This document shows positions 21,395-32,460 of a stretch of DNA of 64,000 bases, in pieces. The notes beneath the pieces are model-generated. The model ran no database searches. It saw only the letters and a program-made list of their open reading frames with translations, and was not told the origin of the DNA. The translations under genes and the position numbers were made by a program. Origin of the DNA: Urophycis tenuis (taxonomy: Eukaryota; Chordata; Actinopteri; Gadiformes; Phycidae); the NCBI GenBank assembly GCA_036785325.1, contig JAXIVH010000129.1:289852-353851 (forward strand), in the 5' to 3' direction. Numbering within the stretch: the stretch's first letter is position 1; each line of letters starts with the position of its first letter.

Positions 21395-22650
21395 AATGAC
21401 TCTTTTTTGATCCCGTGAGGGAAAATTTGAGGGAGATGGTCTGAGGTCAGATGATGCTGGTGGGTGTGAGGTTAGAGTCTGTGGCAGGGAGGCAGAGGAG
21501 GGAGGGAGTTGAGCCTCCGGACCGCTGGATGAAAGAAGCTGTCTTTGAGCCTGCTGGTTCTGGCCCGGAGACTCCGCAGTCTCCTCCCCGACGGCAGAAG
21601 GCTGAAGATACTGTGTTGTGGGTGGGTGGGTGGGTGGGTGGGGTCACCAGCAATCCTGACGGCTTTGCTCCAGCCACGTGTGGGAAAGTGGATGTGTCCA
21701 TGGAGTTGTGGAAACACACTCTTGGGGTTTGCATGATTGAAGTCCCCAGCCAGGATGAGGAAAGCATCAGGGTGGGCTGTCTGCTGCTCACTGATGTGCT
21801 GGTAGAGTTCATACAGTGCATCGTTCCTGTTGTTGTTGGAGCCAGGGGGGATGTATATTGCTACCAGGAGTATGGCACTAAATTCCCTCGGCAGGTATTA
21901 ATGACCATAAACTCCACCAGTGTTGAGCAGTGTGTGCAAACCACAGCAGCGTCACGGCACCAGGCATTGTTGTGGTATGTTGTTATGGCACTATATTACC
22001 CTACGCGGAGTAATCCATAATGGAACGTTACCCGCGTAACGATAATGTATCTGTAATGTGTCCGTCAGTTGTGAGATGTACCAGTAAAGAAACGTCAGCT
22101 GGATATCTCCGAGACCCCCTCGTCATTGTGTATCTCTATTTGTATTATACAATAACACTTCAGGCATCACTGATGTAAACACAGAGTCCCCTGCCGCGAG
22201 TCTTCCCCCCCTCGACGAGCACTCTGTCCGCCCGGTAGCATGTTAGCCTGGCCAGTTGAATGGCACAGTCCGGGACGCTGTCAGTAAACCATGTTTCCAC
22301 AAAAACAAAGGCACAACAGTCACTCAGTTTTGGTGGATGTCCGGAGTAGACGGATATAATCCAGTTTATTATCCAGCGATCGTACATGTGCCAGTACGAT
22401 CGTAGGGATAGCCGGTCGATCAGGGCTAGCCGCTAGCCTAGCCCGGATACCTCCGCGCTTGCCCCTCTTCTGCTTCCTCGTGTTCCGCTTGTGGCGCCTC
22501 CACTGGCGGCTGGTTGCAGGAGTGGGGGTCGGTGTTTGAGTAGGCCGCTGGAGCAGATCGCAGTCGCGTAGTATTTCCGCGACTGCTGGATTTACGTCCA
22601 TGATTGTAGTTCTCGCGGGAGTATGTGCGTCTCGGGACAAATGGACGCGA
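21395..22650 (-). pseudogene. Reversed LINE: endonuclease start joined to C-terminus, RT lost (copy 1)
   Basis: From 22640 the minus strand encodes a basic leader (KRNTRKQKRGKRGG), then IVLAHVRSLDNKLDYIRLLR and, after a frame slip, VFVETWFTDSVPDCAIQL, the start of an AP-endonuclease domain. Further on comes HPDAFLIL-type and AGDFNH-like sequence near 21770, abruptly followed by SGRRLRSLRARTSRLKDSFF, an ORF2 C-terminus. The whole reverse transcriptase is missing. The 3' tail reads TTTTCCCTCACGGGATCAAA at 21405-21425. Confidence 0.75.
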
Positions 22651-22734
22651 CGATGACGGACATGCGCACGTCACACGAAAAACAAAAACACCGATTCGAC
22701 CAGCGTACGCGCAGCCATCTACTACTCAGGCCTG

Positions 22735-22940
22735 CATAAGTTATTTAAATACTTCATACCATGGATATCTGAAAATATTTACAGATGGTTCTAAAGATCC
22801 CAGTGGGCCATGTGGTATCGGTATATATATTCCAGATTTTGAAAAAGGATATGGATATAGAACAGTCAACCTCTTCGAACAGTAATATGTACTGATTCTA
22901 TGGCGGCATTACAAAGTTTTATAACAGTAATCAACTGAGA
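22735..22940 (+). pseudogene. LINE RNase H fragment with 60-bp deletion (copy 1)
   Basis: YLKIFTDGSKDPSGPCGIGI begins an RNase H domain (first catalytic Asp in TDGS) and CTDSMAALQSF closes it. Relative to copy 3 (57189-57248) 60 bp are missing, which removes the stretch with the second catalytic residue (YSIEMTA). Confidence 0.7.
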
Positions 22941-23034
22941 AAGGTTCATTTTTACCCCATTTACCTGTAGTGTGACACCATATATTACAGAGGTGCGTCA
23001 CCCCAGGGCCAACTGAAGAAGTAGAAGAAGGATA

Positions 23035-23290
23035 TTGTGTCGGGTGGGACTCGGGTACTACCGACGATGAGATTGAGAAGGAACCCGAAGAGGTCGGGGG
23101 CAAGGAGACGCGGCAGGACCAGGGGCGGAGCTTACGGGGGGGGGGGGGGGGGGGCGGTGCTTCCCCGGCCCGGGAGGAAGAGGGTAGGGGGAACCTTTCC
23201 CTGGCCCCGGGCCCCTATACCCGACCCGTTAGGAAGGGGAGGCAATCCTCTCCCCCGGCCTGGGCCCAGGGGGAAACATATAATCAACCA
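23035..23290 (+). repeat. GC-rich segment with long G run (copy 1)
   Basis: A G run of about 19 at 23138-23156 is followed by GGCCCGGG and CCCCGGGCCCC-type palindromic GC-rich sequence. In copy 2 (42443-42690) the G-rich part is expanded to two runs with a repeated CCAGGGGCGGAGCTTACG unit. It is not present in copy 3. G-quadruplex formation is plausible. Confidence 0.65.
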
Positions 23291-23675
23291 ACCAGAGGGT
23301 AAGTATAATACCCAAACCCACCCGATTCAACATGAGATTATTTACCATCTCAACGTGGGGAAACTGCCATAATTACTGAAACAAATGCAGTCCCATTTTA
23401 TTCCAATATGATGGAAACAGCACCTCCCGCAGGCGGGCTGGAGTCATGGTTGGTAAACACTTTACAAGGACTGACTTTAGTCATGTAGTTAAGTGTTCAA
23501 TATTTAATAAAATGCTGTGCTGCATCATGACTGGCTTCATTTTCACTCTCACAGTTAACTTTACTACGTGCAAATTTACAAGTGGAACGCCAATATTGGC
23601 GCCAAATGTATTCTGGGTAAAAACGTCGTCAAGCTAGGTGGATCTAGAGTAGGTGGATCATTTACAACTGAGCTA

Positions 23676-23876
23676 AACATGAGTGGCAGTTCATATAAAC
23701 ATAAAAGTGGAGCGACAAAGCGCAAAGAAAATGAAAAAAGAGAGCAAGGAAATGCTAAATTTAAAAAAACTGGAAACATATTTTGTTCGTCCTCCTGGAG
23801 ATGAAGATGACGTTGTTAGCGATTCAGGTCCGCCAATACTGACAGCAAAGTCATGGAGCCAGATTTACAGGTAGCA
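23676..23876 (+). pseudogene. ZMYM/hAT-type protein N-terminal fragment (copy 1)
   Basis: MSGSSYKHKSGATKRKENEK, then after a frame slip in an A run, LETYFVRPPGDEDD: the leader found before TTF-type fingers in hAT/ZMYM1-like fish proteins. No further domain follows. The identical stretch in copy 2 is 43084-43284. Confidence 0.5.
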
Positions 23877-23937
23877 ATTCTAACAATCACTATAGTTCTT
23901 GGGTTTGTGAAAGGCGTTATATAAATCACACCTATTA

Positions 23938-24290
23938 TTAGGGACCGAGCCTGTGAAACAGGACGAGGTCCCTTTTGAAATTGGTCCGTTTTTTCTTATT
24001 ATTATTTCGGCAGACTTTGAAGTTGAATTTCACTATCTGAACATATACGAAAACTCAAATTTTTTTGGCAAAGTTTTCAGACCTGGTGAAAAATTATATA
24101 TTTTAGGCGTCACGTTCATGTTGCACACTTGAAAGACCACTAGGTGGCACTGTTTATGAGCAAAACCCGTAACGCTAATAACTCCCTCATAGATTGTCGC
24201 ACATTCAAAAACTTTATATCCACGCATGCGGGCAATCATGCTGCACCTCCTGATGTAGGCCACGCCCACTTCCGCCTGACTTTTTTTTAA
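23938..24290 (+). repeat. Hairpin-ended dispersed repeat (copy 1 of C)
   Basis: Begins AGGGACCGAGCCTGTGAAAC after TATTATT, then GGTCCC and (TTA)n, and continues with the same body as 17349-17650 (CTATCTGAACATATACG, TAGGTGGCACTGTTTATG). The copy-2 counterpart is 43346-43698. Confidence 0.68.
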
Positions 24291-24474
24291 TTATTATGTT
24301 TTTTTGTTGTTGTTGTTCTCTCGGTTTGTTATACTTCATGTCCGTTTGATTAACATAACCGTGTGTCAAAAATGTGGTAATGCTTGTAAGCCCCGCTGTT
24401 GTGGGCATGAGCATTTTGTAAAGCGATGTTATTGTTGTAACTGCTGCCACCAATGTAACTGAGCGTATGGACGC

Positions 24475-24625
24475 TGTGGTGTGTTATGGTCCTCTGGGCG
24501 TTCCGTACCAGAGGCTGGTTAGGTGTATGTATGGTTTCCGGTAAAAGGCACTTCAGTAAATACGCCAGACGGCTAAAGACATGCTGTTGTCCGAGTCATC
24601 ATTGAGTGGTCTACAAATTACTACA
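24475..24625 (+). repeat. 5' LTR of Gypsy copy 1
   Basis: Starts TGTGGTGTGTTATGG and ends CAAATTACTACA, 151 bp, identical to 28825-28975. It is unusually short for an LTR. No clear TATA box was seen. Confidence 0.95.
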
Positions 24626-24640
24626 TGGTGTCAGAAGTGG
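24626..24640 (+). promoter_or_regulatory. Primer-binding site, tRNA-Leu type
   Basis: TGGTGTCAGAAGTGG directly abuts the LTR and is complementary to the 3' end of tRNA-Leu (ending CCACTTCTGACA plus CCA) over 15 nt. It is where minus-strand DNA synthesis would begin. Confidence 0.85.
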
Positions 24641-24735
24641 TGACTCTTCAACGTTATGCTGCATTCCCAATGTACTCGCAACTAACATCAAGATAACTGC
24701 GCAGAGGAGATTATCACTTCGTATTTGTATTCGCA

Positions 24736-27700
24736 ATGTCCAATACTGAAGGGGAACGCGCCAACTCCGCTGGAGCAAGCAACCCTGTGGCAGCGAGCAA
24801 CGTTGGAGAGGGGTTTCGCTTAAGCCCGCCGGAAAAGTTTGACTGCCGAGATGTCCAAAACTGGCCCAAATGGATCCGACGATTCGAGAGGTACAGGGTC
24901 GTATCGGGGTTAGACAAAAGGGAAGAGACTTTTCAAGTGAATACGTTGATTTACTCAATGGGAGATGAATCCGAGGATATCCTAAATGCCTCAGAGCTAA
25001 CGTCGGCAGATAAGCTGATCTACAAAAAAGTGAAAGAGTGCTTTGATGAACATTTTATTGGAGAACACAATATAATTTTTGAAAGGGCGAAGTTTAACAT
25101 GCGCAAACAAGAACAGGGAGAAACGGCCGAGAGCTTTATCACCGCGGTTCACAAGCAGGCGGATTACTGCAATTTCGGGGCTCTCAGAGATGAACTGATC
25201 CGCGATCGCATTGTTGTCGGCATAAGAGATGCCACGCTCTCCGAGAAATTGCAGATGGATGCAAAACTGACCCTGACTACCGCTGTAACCCGGGTCAGAC
25301 AGAGTGAAACGGTGAAACAACAACAGGGTTTGCTGCGCGGCGCGAGTGGACCTGTATCCATTAAGGAGCCCAGTGAAGAGATGCATGCGCTTTCACTTGC
25401 ACGCAAGACAGAGGGTAGTGCACAACAGAGACAAAAACCAAACAGGTACGCAACGTCATCTGCTTGTCATAAATGTGGGAGGGCTCCGTCACACAATTGG
25501 AAAGACTGCCCGGCCAAAGAGGCTGAATGCAGAAAATGTCACAAACGAGGACACTTTGCTGTTGTCTGCAAGTCTAAGCAGCCTGTACACGAGATGGCAG
25601 AGGAGGAGGGACTCTACCAGGACAGTCTGTACTTAGGGGAGGTGAAGTCAGACAGTACTGGCTGGTATTCAGATGTCAAACTAAACGGGGCAGTAGTTTC
25701 CTTTAAACTAGATACAGGGGCAGCAGTGACCGCCATTCCTTCCAGACTGTATAGCTACAGAAGAGACGGCCCTCTACTGCACACCCCTAAAAAGCTGTAT
25801 GGCCCAAATAATACCAGACTATCTGTGGTAGGTCAGATTCAAGGCAGCCTTGAAAGCAAGGACAAAAAGTCCTCTCAGCCAGTGTTTGTCATTGATAACT
25901 TGGCTAGGCCACTGCTGGGCTTACCGGCACTTACAGCACTACGCCTTGTGGAGCGAATGGAGAAAATTGACACACTGGAGGAGAGTGGGGACCCAGAGAG
26001 AAAATTCAAAAATAAATTCCCAAAGGTGTTTACAGGATTAGGGAGACTGGAAGGTGACTATCGTATCCGGCTGAGAGAAGATGCTGTCCCCTATGCCCTT
26101 ACAACCCCTCGCCGGGTGCCAATACCCTTAACTGAAAAAGTCAAGGAGGAACTAAAAAGAATGGAGGAAATGGGGGTCATCTCCAGGATAGAGAAGCCGA
26201 CTGAGTGGTGTGCGGGGATAGTGGTAGTCCCAAAACCCAATGGAAAAATTAGACTTTGTGTCGACCTCACCAAGCTCAATGAAAGTGTGTGCAGAGAAAG
26301 ACATATCTTGCCCTCTGTGGACCATTCATTAGCACAGCTGAATGGTGCAACATTTTTCACAAAATTGGATGCACGGAGTGGCTTTTGGCAGATACCATTG
26401 GCACAAGAAAGTAGGGAACTAACAACATTCATTACTCCCTTTGGCCGTTTCTGTTTCAATGTGCTACCCTTTGGGATAAATTCGGGCCCAGAACATTTTC
26501 AAAGACGTATGTCCCAGCTCTTAGCCGGCCTTGAAGGTGTTATATGCCATGCAGATGATGTCCTCGTATCCGGAAATAATGAAGCAGAGCATGATGAGCG
26601 GCTCACAGCTGTCCTGGCGCGACTCCAAGAGGCAGGACTAACACTCAATGAGAAATGCACCTTTGCACAGTCGGAAACTCTGTTTGTAGGACATAAAGTC
26701 AGTGCAGCAGGCGTTGAACCAGACCCTGAGAAAATCAGAGCAATTACAGACATGCCTGTCCCAGAGAACGCAGCAGATGTTAGGCGCTTTTTGGGGATGG
26801 TGACATATGTTGCAAAATTCCTCCCTCACTTTGCAGATTCTACCAAACCACTCAGAGATCTGCTGGGAAAAGGCAATGAGTGGACCTGGAGTCATATGCA
26901 GCAGACAGCCTTTGACAAGCTCAAGTATGAGCTAGCATCACCAACAGTCTTGGCTCAATACAGACCACAGGCCAAGACAAAGGTGTCGGCGGATGCCTCG
27001 TCTTTTGGCCTTGGGGCAGTCTTAATGCAAAGAGAGGAAAATATGCAGTGGCGTCCAGTTGCCTACATTTCCCGAAGCCTCTCTGAAACAGAGCAACGGT
27101 ATGCCCAGGTTGAAAAAGAGGCACTGGCCGTCACCTGGGCTTGTGAGAGGCTGAGTTCATACCTCATCGGATTACAGTTCACAATAGAAACAGACCATAA
27201 ACCCCTCCTTGCACTCTTAGGCACAAAAGCACTGGATGACTTACCTCCCAGGATCCAGCGATTCCGGCTGCGATTGCTTAGGTTTATATATAACATCATA
27301 CATGTACCTGGAAAGGCCCTCATCACAGCAGATACACTGTCCAGGGCCCCGATAAGACGCCCACTGACAGCAGAAGAAACACAGATGGAAGGGGAAGTAC
27401 AGATTTTCATCAACACAGTACGTGATAACTTACCTGCATCTCAGTCCAAACTTCAGCAGATAGCTGAACATCAGCGGCAGGACGCCATCTGCAGTCAGCT
27501 GATCCGCCAGTGCCAAAGAGGCTGGCCACGACAAGAGGAGCTGTCCCAGCAACTGAAGCCTTATTGGGAGCACCAAGGTGAGCTACACATGAATAGTGAT
27601 CTTTTGATGAAAGGGCGACGTATTGTCATTCCAGAGACATTGCAAAATGAAATGCTTGCCCGACTGCACGAAGGACACATGGGGGTATCCAAATGCAAGC

Positions 27701-28680
27701 TGAGGGCTCAGCAATCTGTTTGGTGGTTAGGCCTAAGTGCCCAAATCACAAAACTTGTGTCCAATTGCGAGACATGTTTAAAGTACCAACAGCTACACCC
27801 AGAGCCGATGATACCCTCAGAGCTGCCTAAGCGGCCTTGGCAGAAAATTGGGGCAGATATGTTTTACTGGGAAAATGACTCTTACTTACTGGTAGTAGAC
27901 TACTATTCAAGATACATTGAAATAATGAAGACATCTATAACTACATCAGTAGGGATTATTAATGGCCTGAAATCTATTTTTGCTAGACATGGAGTGCCTG
28001 AATTCCTGATAACAGATAATGGGCCCCAGTTTTCCTCTGGCTCTTTCTCCTCTTTTGCCACAGACTATGACTTCAGACATGTCACCAGCAGCCCATACTT
28101 CGCCCAGAGTAACGGGGAGGCAGAGAGGGCTGTAAAAACGATGAAAAGCCTCTTGAAGAAGAACACCGACCCATACAAGGCCCTGTTGGCATACCGGGTC
28201 ACGCCGCTGAATCAAGGCCCTTCACCGGCGGAGCTCCTGATGGGCAGAAGGCTGCGCTCACCCTTGCCACTCTCACCCAGTCAACTCAAACCACAGTGGC
28301 CAAACCAAAAGAAATTTGCAGACAAGGACAAAGAGTTAAAACAGGCACAGGCACTGGCCTACAACAAAAGGCATAGAGCGGGGGTCAGGCCAGAGCTACA
28401 AGCAGGTCAGCGCGTCTGGATTACAAACACCCAGGAGCCGGCTACGGTGCTGAGAGAAGCAGACACTCCTCGTTCCTATGTCGTGGAGACAGATTCAGAA
28501 GAGGTGAGGAGAAACAAGGCACACCTCAGACCCTTACCAGACATTCAAAGCCCTACACAGAATGTGGGGGACACAGAACAGACAGCAGCGCCAGAATTGA
28601 GGGTGGGGGAGAATGTGGAAAGGGTTCATCCAAGGAGGGAGGTGAAGGCACCCGCATGGCTCAAAGATTATGTCCAGTAA
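24736..28680 (+). CDS. gag-pol: Gag-Pol polyprotein of Ty3/gypsy element, copy 1
   Basis: A single 1314-codon frame fuses Gag and Pol without a frameshift. Gag spans about residues 1-235. Two zinc knuckles follow (C244-C258 as CX2CX5HX4C and C265-C278 as CX2CX4HX4C). The aspartic protease has DTG at 326-328. The reverse transcriptase is about 440-640, with the catalytic box HADD at 605-608 instead of the usual YxDD. RNase H carries D753, E795 and D820. Integrase has a zinc-binding H978/H981/C1011/C1014 and a DDE triad D1041, D1094, E1130 with the classical 35-residue spacing. All key residues are present, so the element may be autonomous. The start ATG lies 95 bp after the primer site. Confidence 0.96.
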   Translation: MSNTEGERANSAGASNPVAASNVGEGFRLSPPEKFDCRDVQNWPKWIRRFERYRVVSGLDKREETFQVNTLIYSMGDESEDILNASELTSADKLIYKKVKECFDEHFIGEHNIIFERAKFNMRKQEQGETAESFITAVHKQADYCNFGALRDELIRDRIVVGIRDATLSEKLQMDAKLTLTTAVTRVRQSETVKQQQGLLRGASGPVSIKEPSEEMHALSLARKTEGSAQQRQKPNRYATSSACHKCGRAPSHNWKDCPAKEAECRKCHKRGHFAVVCKSKQPVHEMAEEEGLYQDSLYLGEVKSDSTGWYSDVKLNGAVVSFKLDTGAAVTAIPSRLYSYRRDGPLLHTPKKLYGPNNTRLSVVGQIQGSLESKDKKSSQPVFVIDNLARPLLGLPALTALRLVERMEKIDTLEESGDPERKFKNKFPKVFTGLGRLEGDYRIRLREDAVPYALTTPRRVPIPLTEKVKEELKRMEEMGVISRIEKPTEWCAGIVVVPKPNGKIRLCVDLTKLNESVCRERHILPSVDHSLAQLNGATFFTKLDARSGFWQIPLAQESRELTTFITPFGRFCFNVLPFGINSGPEHFQRRMSQLLAGLEGVICHADDVLVSGNNEAEHDERLTAVLARLQEAGLTLNEKCTFAQSETLFVGHKVSAAGVEPDPEKIRAITDMPVPENAADVRRFLGMVTYVAKFLPHFADSTKPLRDLLGKGNEWTWSHMQQTAFDKLKYELASPTVLAQYRPQAKTKVSADASSFGLGAVLMQREENMQWRPVAYISRSLSETEQRYAQVEKEALAVTWACERLSSYLIGLQFTIETDHKPLLALLGTKALDDLPPRIQRFRLRLLRFIYNIIHVPGKALITADTLSRAPIRRPLTAEETQMEGEVQIFINTVRDNLPASQSKLQQIAEHQRQDAICSQLIRQCQRGWPRQEELSQQLKPYWEHQGELHMNSDLLMKGRRIVIPETLQNEMLARLHEGHMGVSKCKLRAQQSVWWLGLSAQITKLVSNCETCLKYQQLHPEPMIPSELPKRPWQKIGADMFYWENDSYLLVVDYYSRYIEIMKTSITTSVGIINGLKSIFARHGVPEFLITDNGPQFSSGSFSSFATDYDFRHVTSSPYFAQSNGEAERAVKTMKSLLKKNTDPYKALLAYRVTPLNQGPSPAELLMGRRLRSPLPLSPSQLKPQWPNQKKFADKDKELKQAQALAYNKRHRAGVRPELQAGQRVWITNTQEPATVLREADTPRSYVVETDSEEVRRNKAHLRPLPDIQSPTQNVGDTEQTAAPELRVGENVERVHPRREVKAPAWLKDYVQ

Positions 28681-28824
28681 TGCAGAACAATTTAAACAGG
28701 TTTAAGTGTTGTTTTCGTATTCAGTATTTTCAGTGATCTTAAAGTGTCAGACAGACTAAATGCTTTTTAGTTAGGTAGTCCATGTTTTGTTTAAGATTTT
28801 ATCACTACTTTGGGGAAGGGGAGA

Positions 28825-28975
28825 TGTGGTGTGTTATGGTCCTCTGGGCGTTCCGTACCAGAGGCTGGTTAGGTGTATGTATGGTTTCCGGTAAAAGGCA
28901 CTTCAGTAAATACGCCAGACGGCTAAAGACATGCTGTTGTCCGAGTCATCATTGAGTGGTCTACAAATTACTACA
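28825..28975 (+). repeat. 3' LTR of Gypsy copy 1
   Basis: Identical to the 5' LTR by reading; preceded by the purine tract GGGGAAGGGGAGA. Confidence 0.95.
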
Positions 28976-28980
28976 GACGC

Positions 28981-30614
28981 CTATACAGACTATAAAATAA
29001 AAACACGGCGGCTCCGCTGTTGAACGTGCGCTCCCTTATTACTCTTCTTCACTCCTCTTTTTTTCGTCAATTGCAGCACACAAAAACATACACTTCCGCT
29101 CCACCCCTCCAAAATAAACAGCCCACATATACACTGTAAATGCTAAACCGGAAGAAACATAAATTGACTAAGCTGTCTGCCCAAAAAATAGGTTACATTA
29201 TCATGAGCTTTATTGGGTTTAAAGGGCCCGGTCATGGCACCGATTTGTTCCGCTGCTGGGCAGGACATTACAGAATCCGCACTTTTTATTTATTTAGTTT
29301 GTAACTATAATACCTCATTAATACCTCTTTACATTGTAGCTAAATGTTTGGGTTCAGTTTATGAAGTGTTGCTACAACATGACTAATTGAGCATAATACG
29401 GTGTGTTTGTTATTCATGGGGCTTGTCCGCCGTACGCTTGTCCTGCATACTCGTTTGGCCATAAACAATAAGAAACAGTCCATTCAATTCACGTCCCATC
29501 ATAAAAGTCCAGTTTGAATGACTGCAGTCCGAATAAAAACACTTTTTGTACTTTTTTGTCGTGCTAACTATAATAGATTACCCCGTAGGCCGCCATTACT
29601 GGTGATGGGCGATATGAACTGCAGCCTGTTGGTGTTGAACAAGGCTGTAGTCAAGGCTTGTTTATAAATCATCAAAAACCCGTCACGATCAACGTTTTTA
29701 GCCACGACATGTGATGAAATGTTCTGTTTCTGGGGGGGGGGGGGGGGGGGTCCATTCGGAGGGTCGCTTACCTGGGAGGAAGACAAACGGAACCGTGCTC
29801 GTTGAAGAATAAAAATAAGAAGAAAAGTGAAGTTGGTGTCAGGAAAAAGGTCGCACGGTGTGAAGTTTCTCTTGTACAACGATCGGCATCACAATCAGCG
29901 GTAAACGACGGTAAAGAATGAGCATTCGATTCATAAACCAAAACTCGCGTTCAAGTTCTTCCCAAGTTTTCGAGAGGCACCTGGCTGGCTGCAGACTGAG
30001 AACCTCTCCTGTGCAAACTTGCAAACTCCACCTCCACTGTCAGGACGGGAAGTGACGACATTTTTTAGTAGGGGGGGGGGGGGGGGAGAGCAGCGGTGAG
30101 TTGCTGATTTGTATTATCCACAGAAGGTGGATAAGTCCGTAAAGATAGTAACATAAAGTCATTAATGATGCAAATAGCCTAATGTTACATGTCGGTTTGG
30201 GTTGTCGTTTTGAAGCTAAGTTGGATAACGTCAAATTTGACTTTCCCCAATGGCGGTCAGCATCAACACCTTAAATTCTCAGGGATAATTAACTTTTCAG
30301 TGCATAACGTAAAGTGACTCTGCGCATTTGTTTGTATGTAACGTTAACGGTATAAAACATTTTGGTCAACTCTCCTTGCGTTAGCTGGGCATCGTCACAA
30401 AGTTGAAAATGTGTCTTTCTGAACTCGCAAACTACCAACAGATGCAACACACCCTGATGTTTTGCCAGAGGTCGACTATCTAATTAGTGATATCACCTGT
30501 TTAAGACAATCGCTGCTGTCTGTCCCATAGAAGAACATGACAGCCAGCGTATGTTTGGAACTATTGGGGCTTACATGAACCACGTGACTGCCCTGGCGGC
30601 GACATCATAGAGTG
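28981..30614. other. End of block C, no recognised gene (copy 1)
   Basis: Includes G runs at 29731-29750 and 30072-30086. The 29430-30500 part is shared by all three copies with only a few differences. Short frames, such as one ending KKKSEVGVRKKVARCEVSL in copy 2, have no known domain. Counterparts are 48389-50033 and 57690-59299. Confidence 0.55.
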
Positions 30615-31171
30615 TGTAACGCGCGGATGCATTGCGTCATTCGCATTAAATCATTAAATCTTCTCATTATAAAATCCTGTTTTCCATGGAAATGGTTGAA
30701 TCATAAATACTGGGCTTTTATTTTTTTTGTTTTCCTGATGTTGTATTGGTCAAACGATGGAGATCTATATCGGTACATTATTCATGTATGTCCAAGCTTA
30801 AGATAAGGTAAGATAAAACTGTATGAATCCCCCTAAGGGAAATAGCAGCCAGGGTACATATAAATATAAATACAATACCAAAGATATGAATAAAAATAAA
30901 ATACCCCCCCCCCCAAAAAAAAATAAATAAATAAATAAATAAATAAATAAATACATACAAAAAATAAATAAATAAATACATACAAAAAAAAATATATCCC
31001 AATCTTTGAAATTGTTGGAGTGGAATCATACATACTGGGAACACCATGTATATCATGTGCATGTACTTTATTGGGGTACGTATTGTCACCTGTCTGTTTC
31101 AATGTACCAAAGCGGTGTACAATGTTGGTACACATACAAACCGCACCCAAGAATGCAATTTCCCCTCAGGA

Positions 31172-32423
31172 ATCATTAACCTCTTTCTGTCTTTCAACAC
31201 CTCACTGGAGACATGTCACGTGCCAGCCTGCTTCAAGACCTCTACCATCATTCCTGTCCCCAAGAAGCCAAGGACCACAGGACTTCACGACTTCAAACCC
31301 GTCGCCCTGACCTCTGTGGTTATGAAGTCCTTTGAGCGCCTTGTGCTCTCACACCTGAAAGGCATCACCGACCCCCTCCTGGACCCCCTGCAGTTTGCCT
31401 ACAGAGCCAACAGGTCTGTAGACGATGCAGTCAACTTGGCCCTCCACTACATCCTCACGCACCTGGACTCCGCAGGAACCTACGCCAGGATCCTGTTTGT
31501 GGATTTCAGCTCTGCTTTCAACACCATCATCCCGGCTCTGCTTCAGGAGAAGCTCTCCCAGCTTAGTGTGCCTGACTCCACCTGCAGGTGGATTACAGAC
31601 TTCCTGTCTGACAGGAAGCAGCATGTGAAGCTGGGAAAACGCATCTCCGACTCACAGACCATCAGCACCGGTTCCCCCCCAGGGCTGTGTTCTTTCTCCT
31701 CTGCTCTTCTCCCTGTACACAAACAGCTGCACCTCCAGTCACCAGTCCGTCAAGCTTCTGAAGTTTGCGGATGACTCCACCCTCATTGGACTCATTTCTG
31801 ATGGTGATGAGTCTGTCTACAGGTGGGAGGTAGACCATCTGGTGACATGGTGCAGCCGGAACAACCTAGAGCTCAACGCTCTAAAGACAGTGGAGATGGT
31901 TGTGGACTTCAGGAAGTACTCAGCCTCACCTGCCCCCATCACCCTCTGCGACTACACAATTGACACTGTGGAGTCTTTCCGCTTCCTGGGAATCATCTCC
32001 CAGGATCTCAAGTGGGAGCTGAACATCAGCTCCCTCATCAAGAAAGCCCAGCAGAGGATGTACTTCCTTAGGCAGCTGAAGAAATTCAACCTGCCCAGGA
32101 CAATGATGGTGCACTTCTACTCCTCCATCATTGAGTCCATCCTCACCTCCTCCATCACCATCTGGTTCGCTGCTGCCACCGCCAAGGACAAGGGCAGACT
32201 GCAGCGCGTCATTCGGTCTGCAGAGAAGGTGATTGGCTGCAATCTGCCGTCGCTCCAGGACCTGTACACCTCCAGGACCCTGAGGCGTGCAGGTAAGATT
32301 ATGGCCGACCCCTCCCACCCCGGTCACACACTCTTTGCGGCACTCCCCTCTGGCAGGAGGCTGCGGTCCATCAGGACCAAAACCTCACGGCACAAGAACA
32401 GTTTTTTCCCCGTCTGCCACTAG
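31172..32423 (+). pseudogene. LINE reverse transcriptase fragment, copy 2 (broken)
   Basis: Same fragment as 608-1863. Here the region around ITDPLLDPLQFAYRANRSV is in frame, and the lysine codon replaced by a stop in copy 1 is intact. The frame breaks at the C tract in the GSPQG block (seven C at 31674-31680 versus six in copy 1), and a 3-bp deletion changes FLGTVISQ to FLGIISQ. The catalytic ADD is at 31764-31775. Confidence 0.87.
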
Positions 32424-32460
32424 CCTTGTCAACAAGGCCCGGAGCCCCCCGTGACACTTC

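Larger units (their letters stand above)
24475..28975 (+). mobile_element. Intact Ty3/gypsy LTR retrotransposon, copy 1
   Basis: 4501 bp with identical 151-bp LTRs, a tRNA-Leu-type primer site, one gag-pol ORF, a purine tract (28812-28824) and a 5-bp target duplication GACGC (24470-24474 and 28976-28980). Identical LTRs and an open ORF indicate a young insertion. Protein features (two zinc knuckles, K02A2.6-like layout) suggest the Mag lineage. No env frame is present. Confidence 0.95.

Noticed and set aside
23037..23372. Arg/Gly/Pro-rich ORF over the G-rich tract, also 42255-42695
   Set aside because: Driven by poly-G and GC repeats, and its length changes with the run length between copies.
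26091..26459. Minus-strand ORFs inside the Gypsy gag-pol in both copies
   Set aside because: Shadows of the real polyprotein frame.
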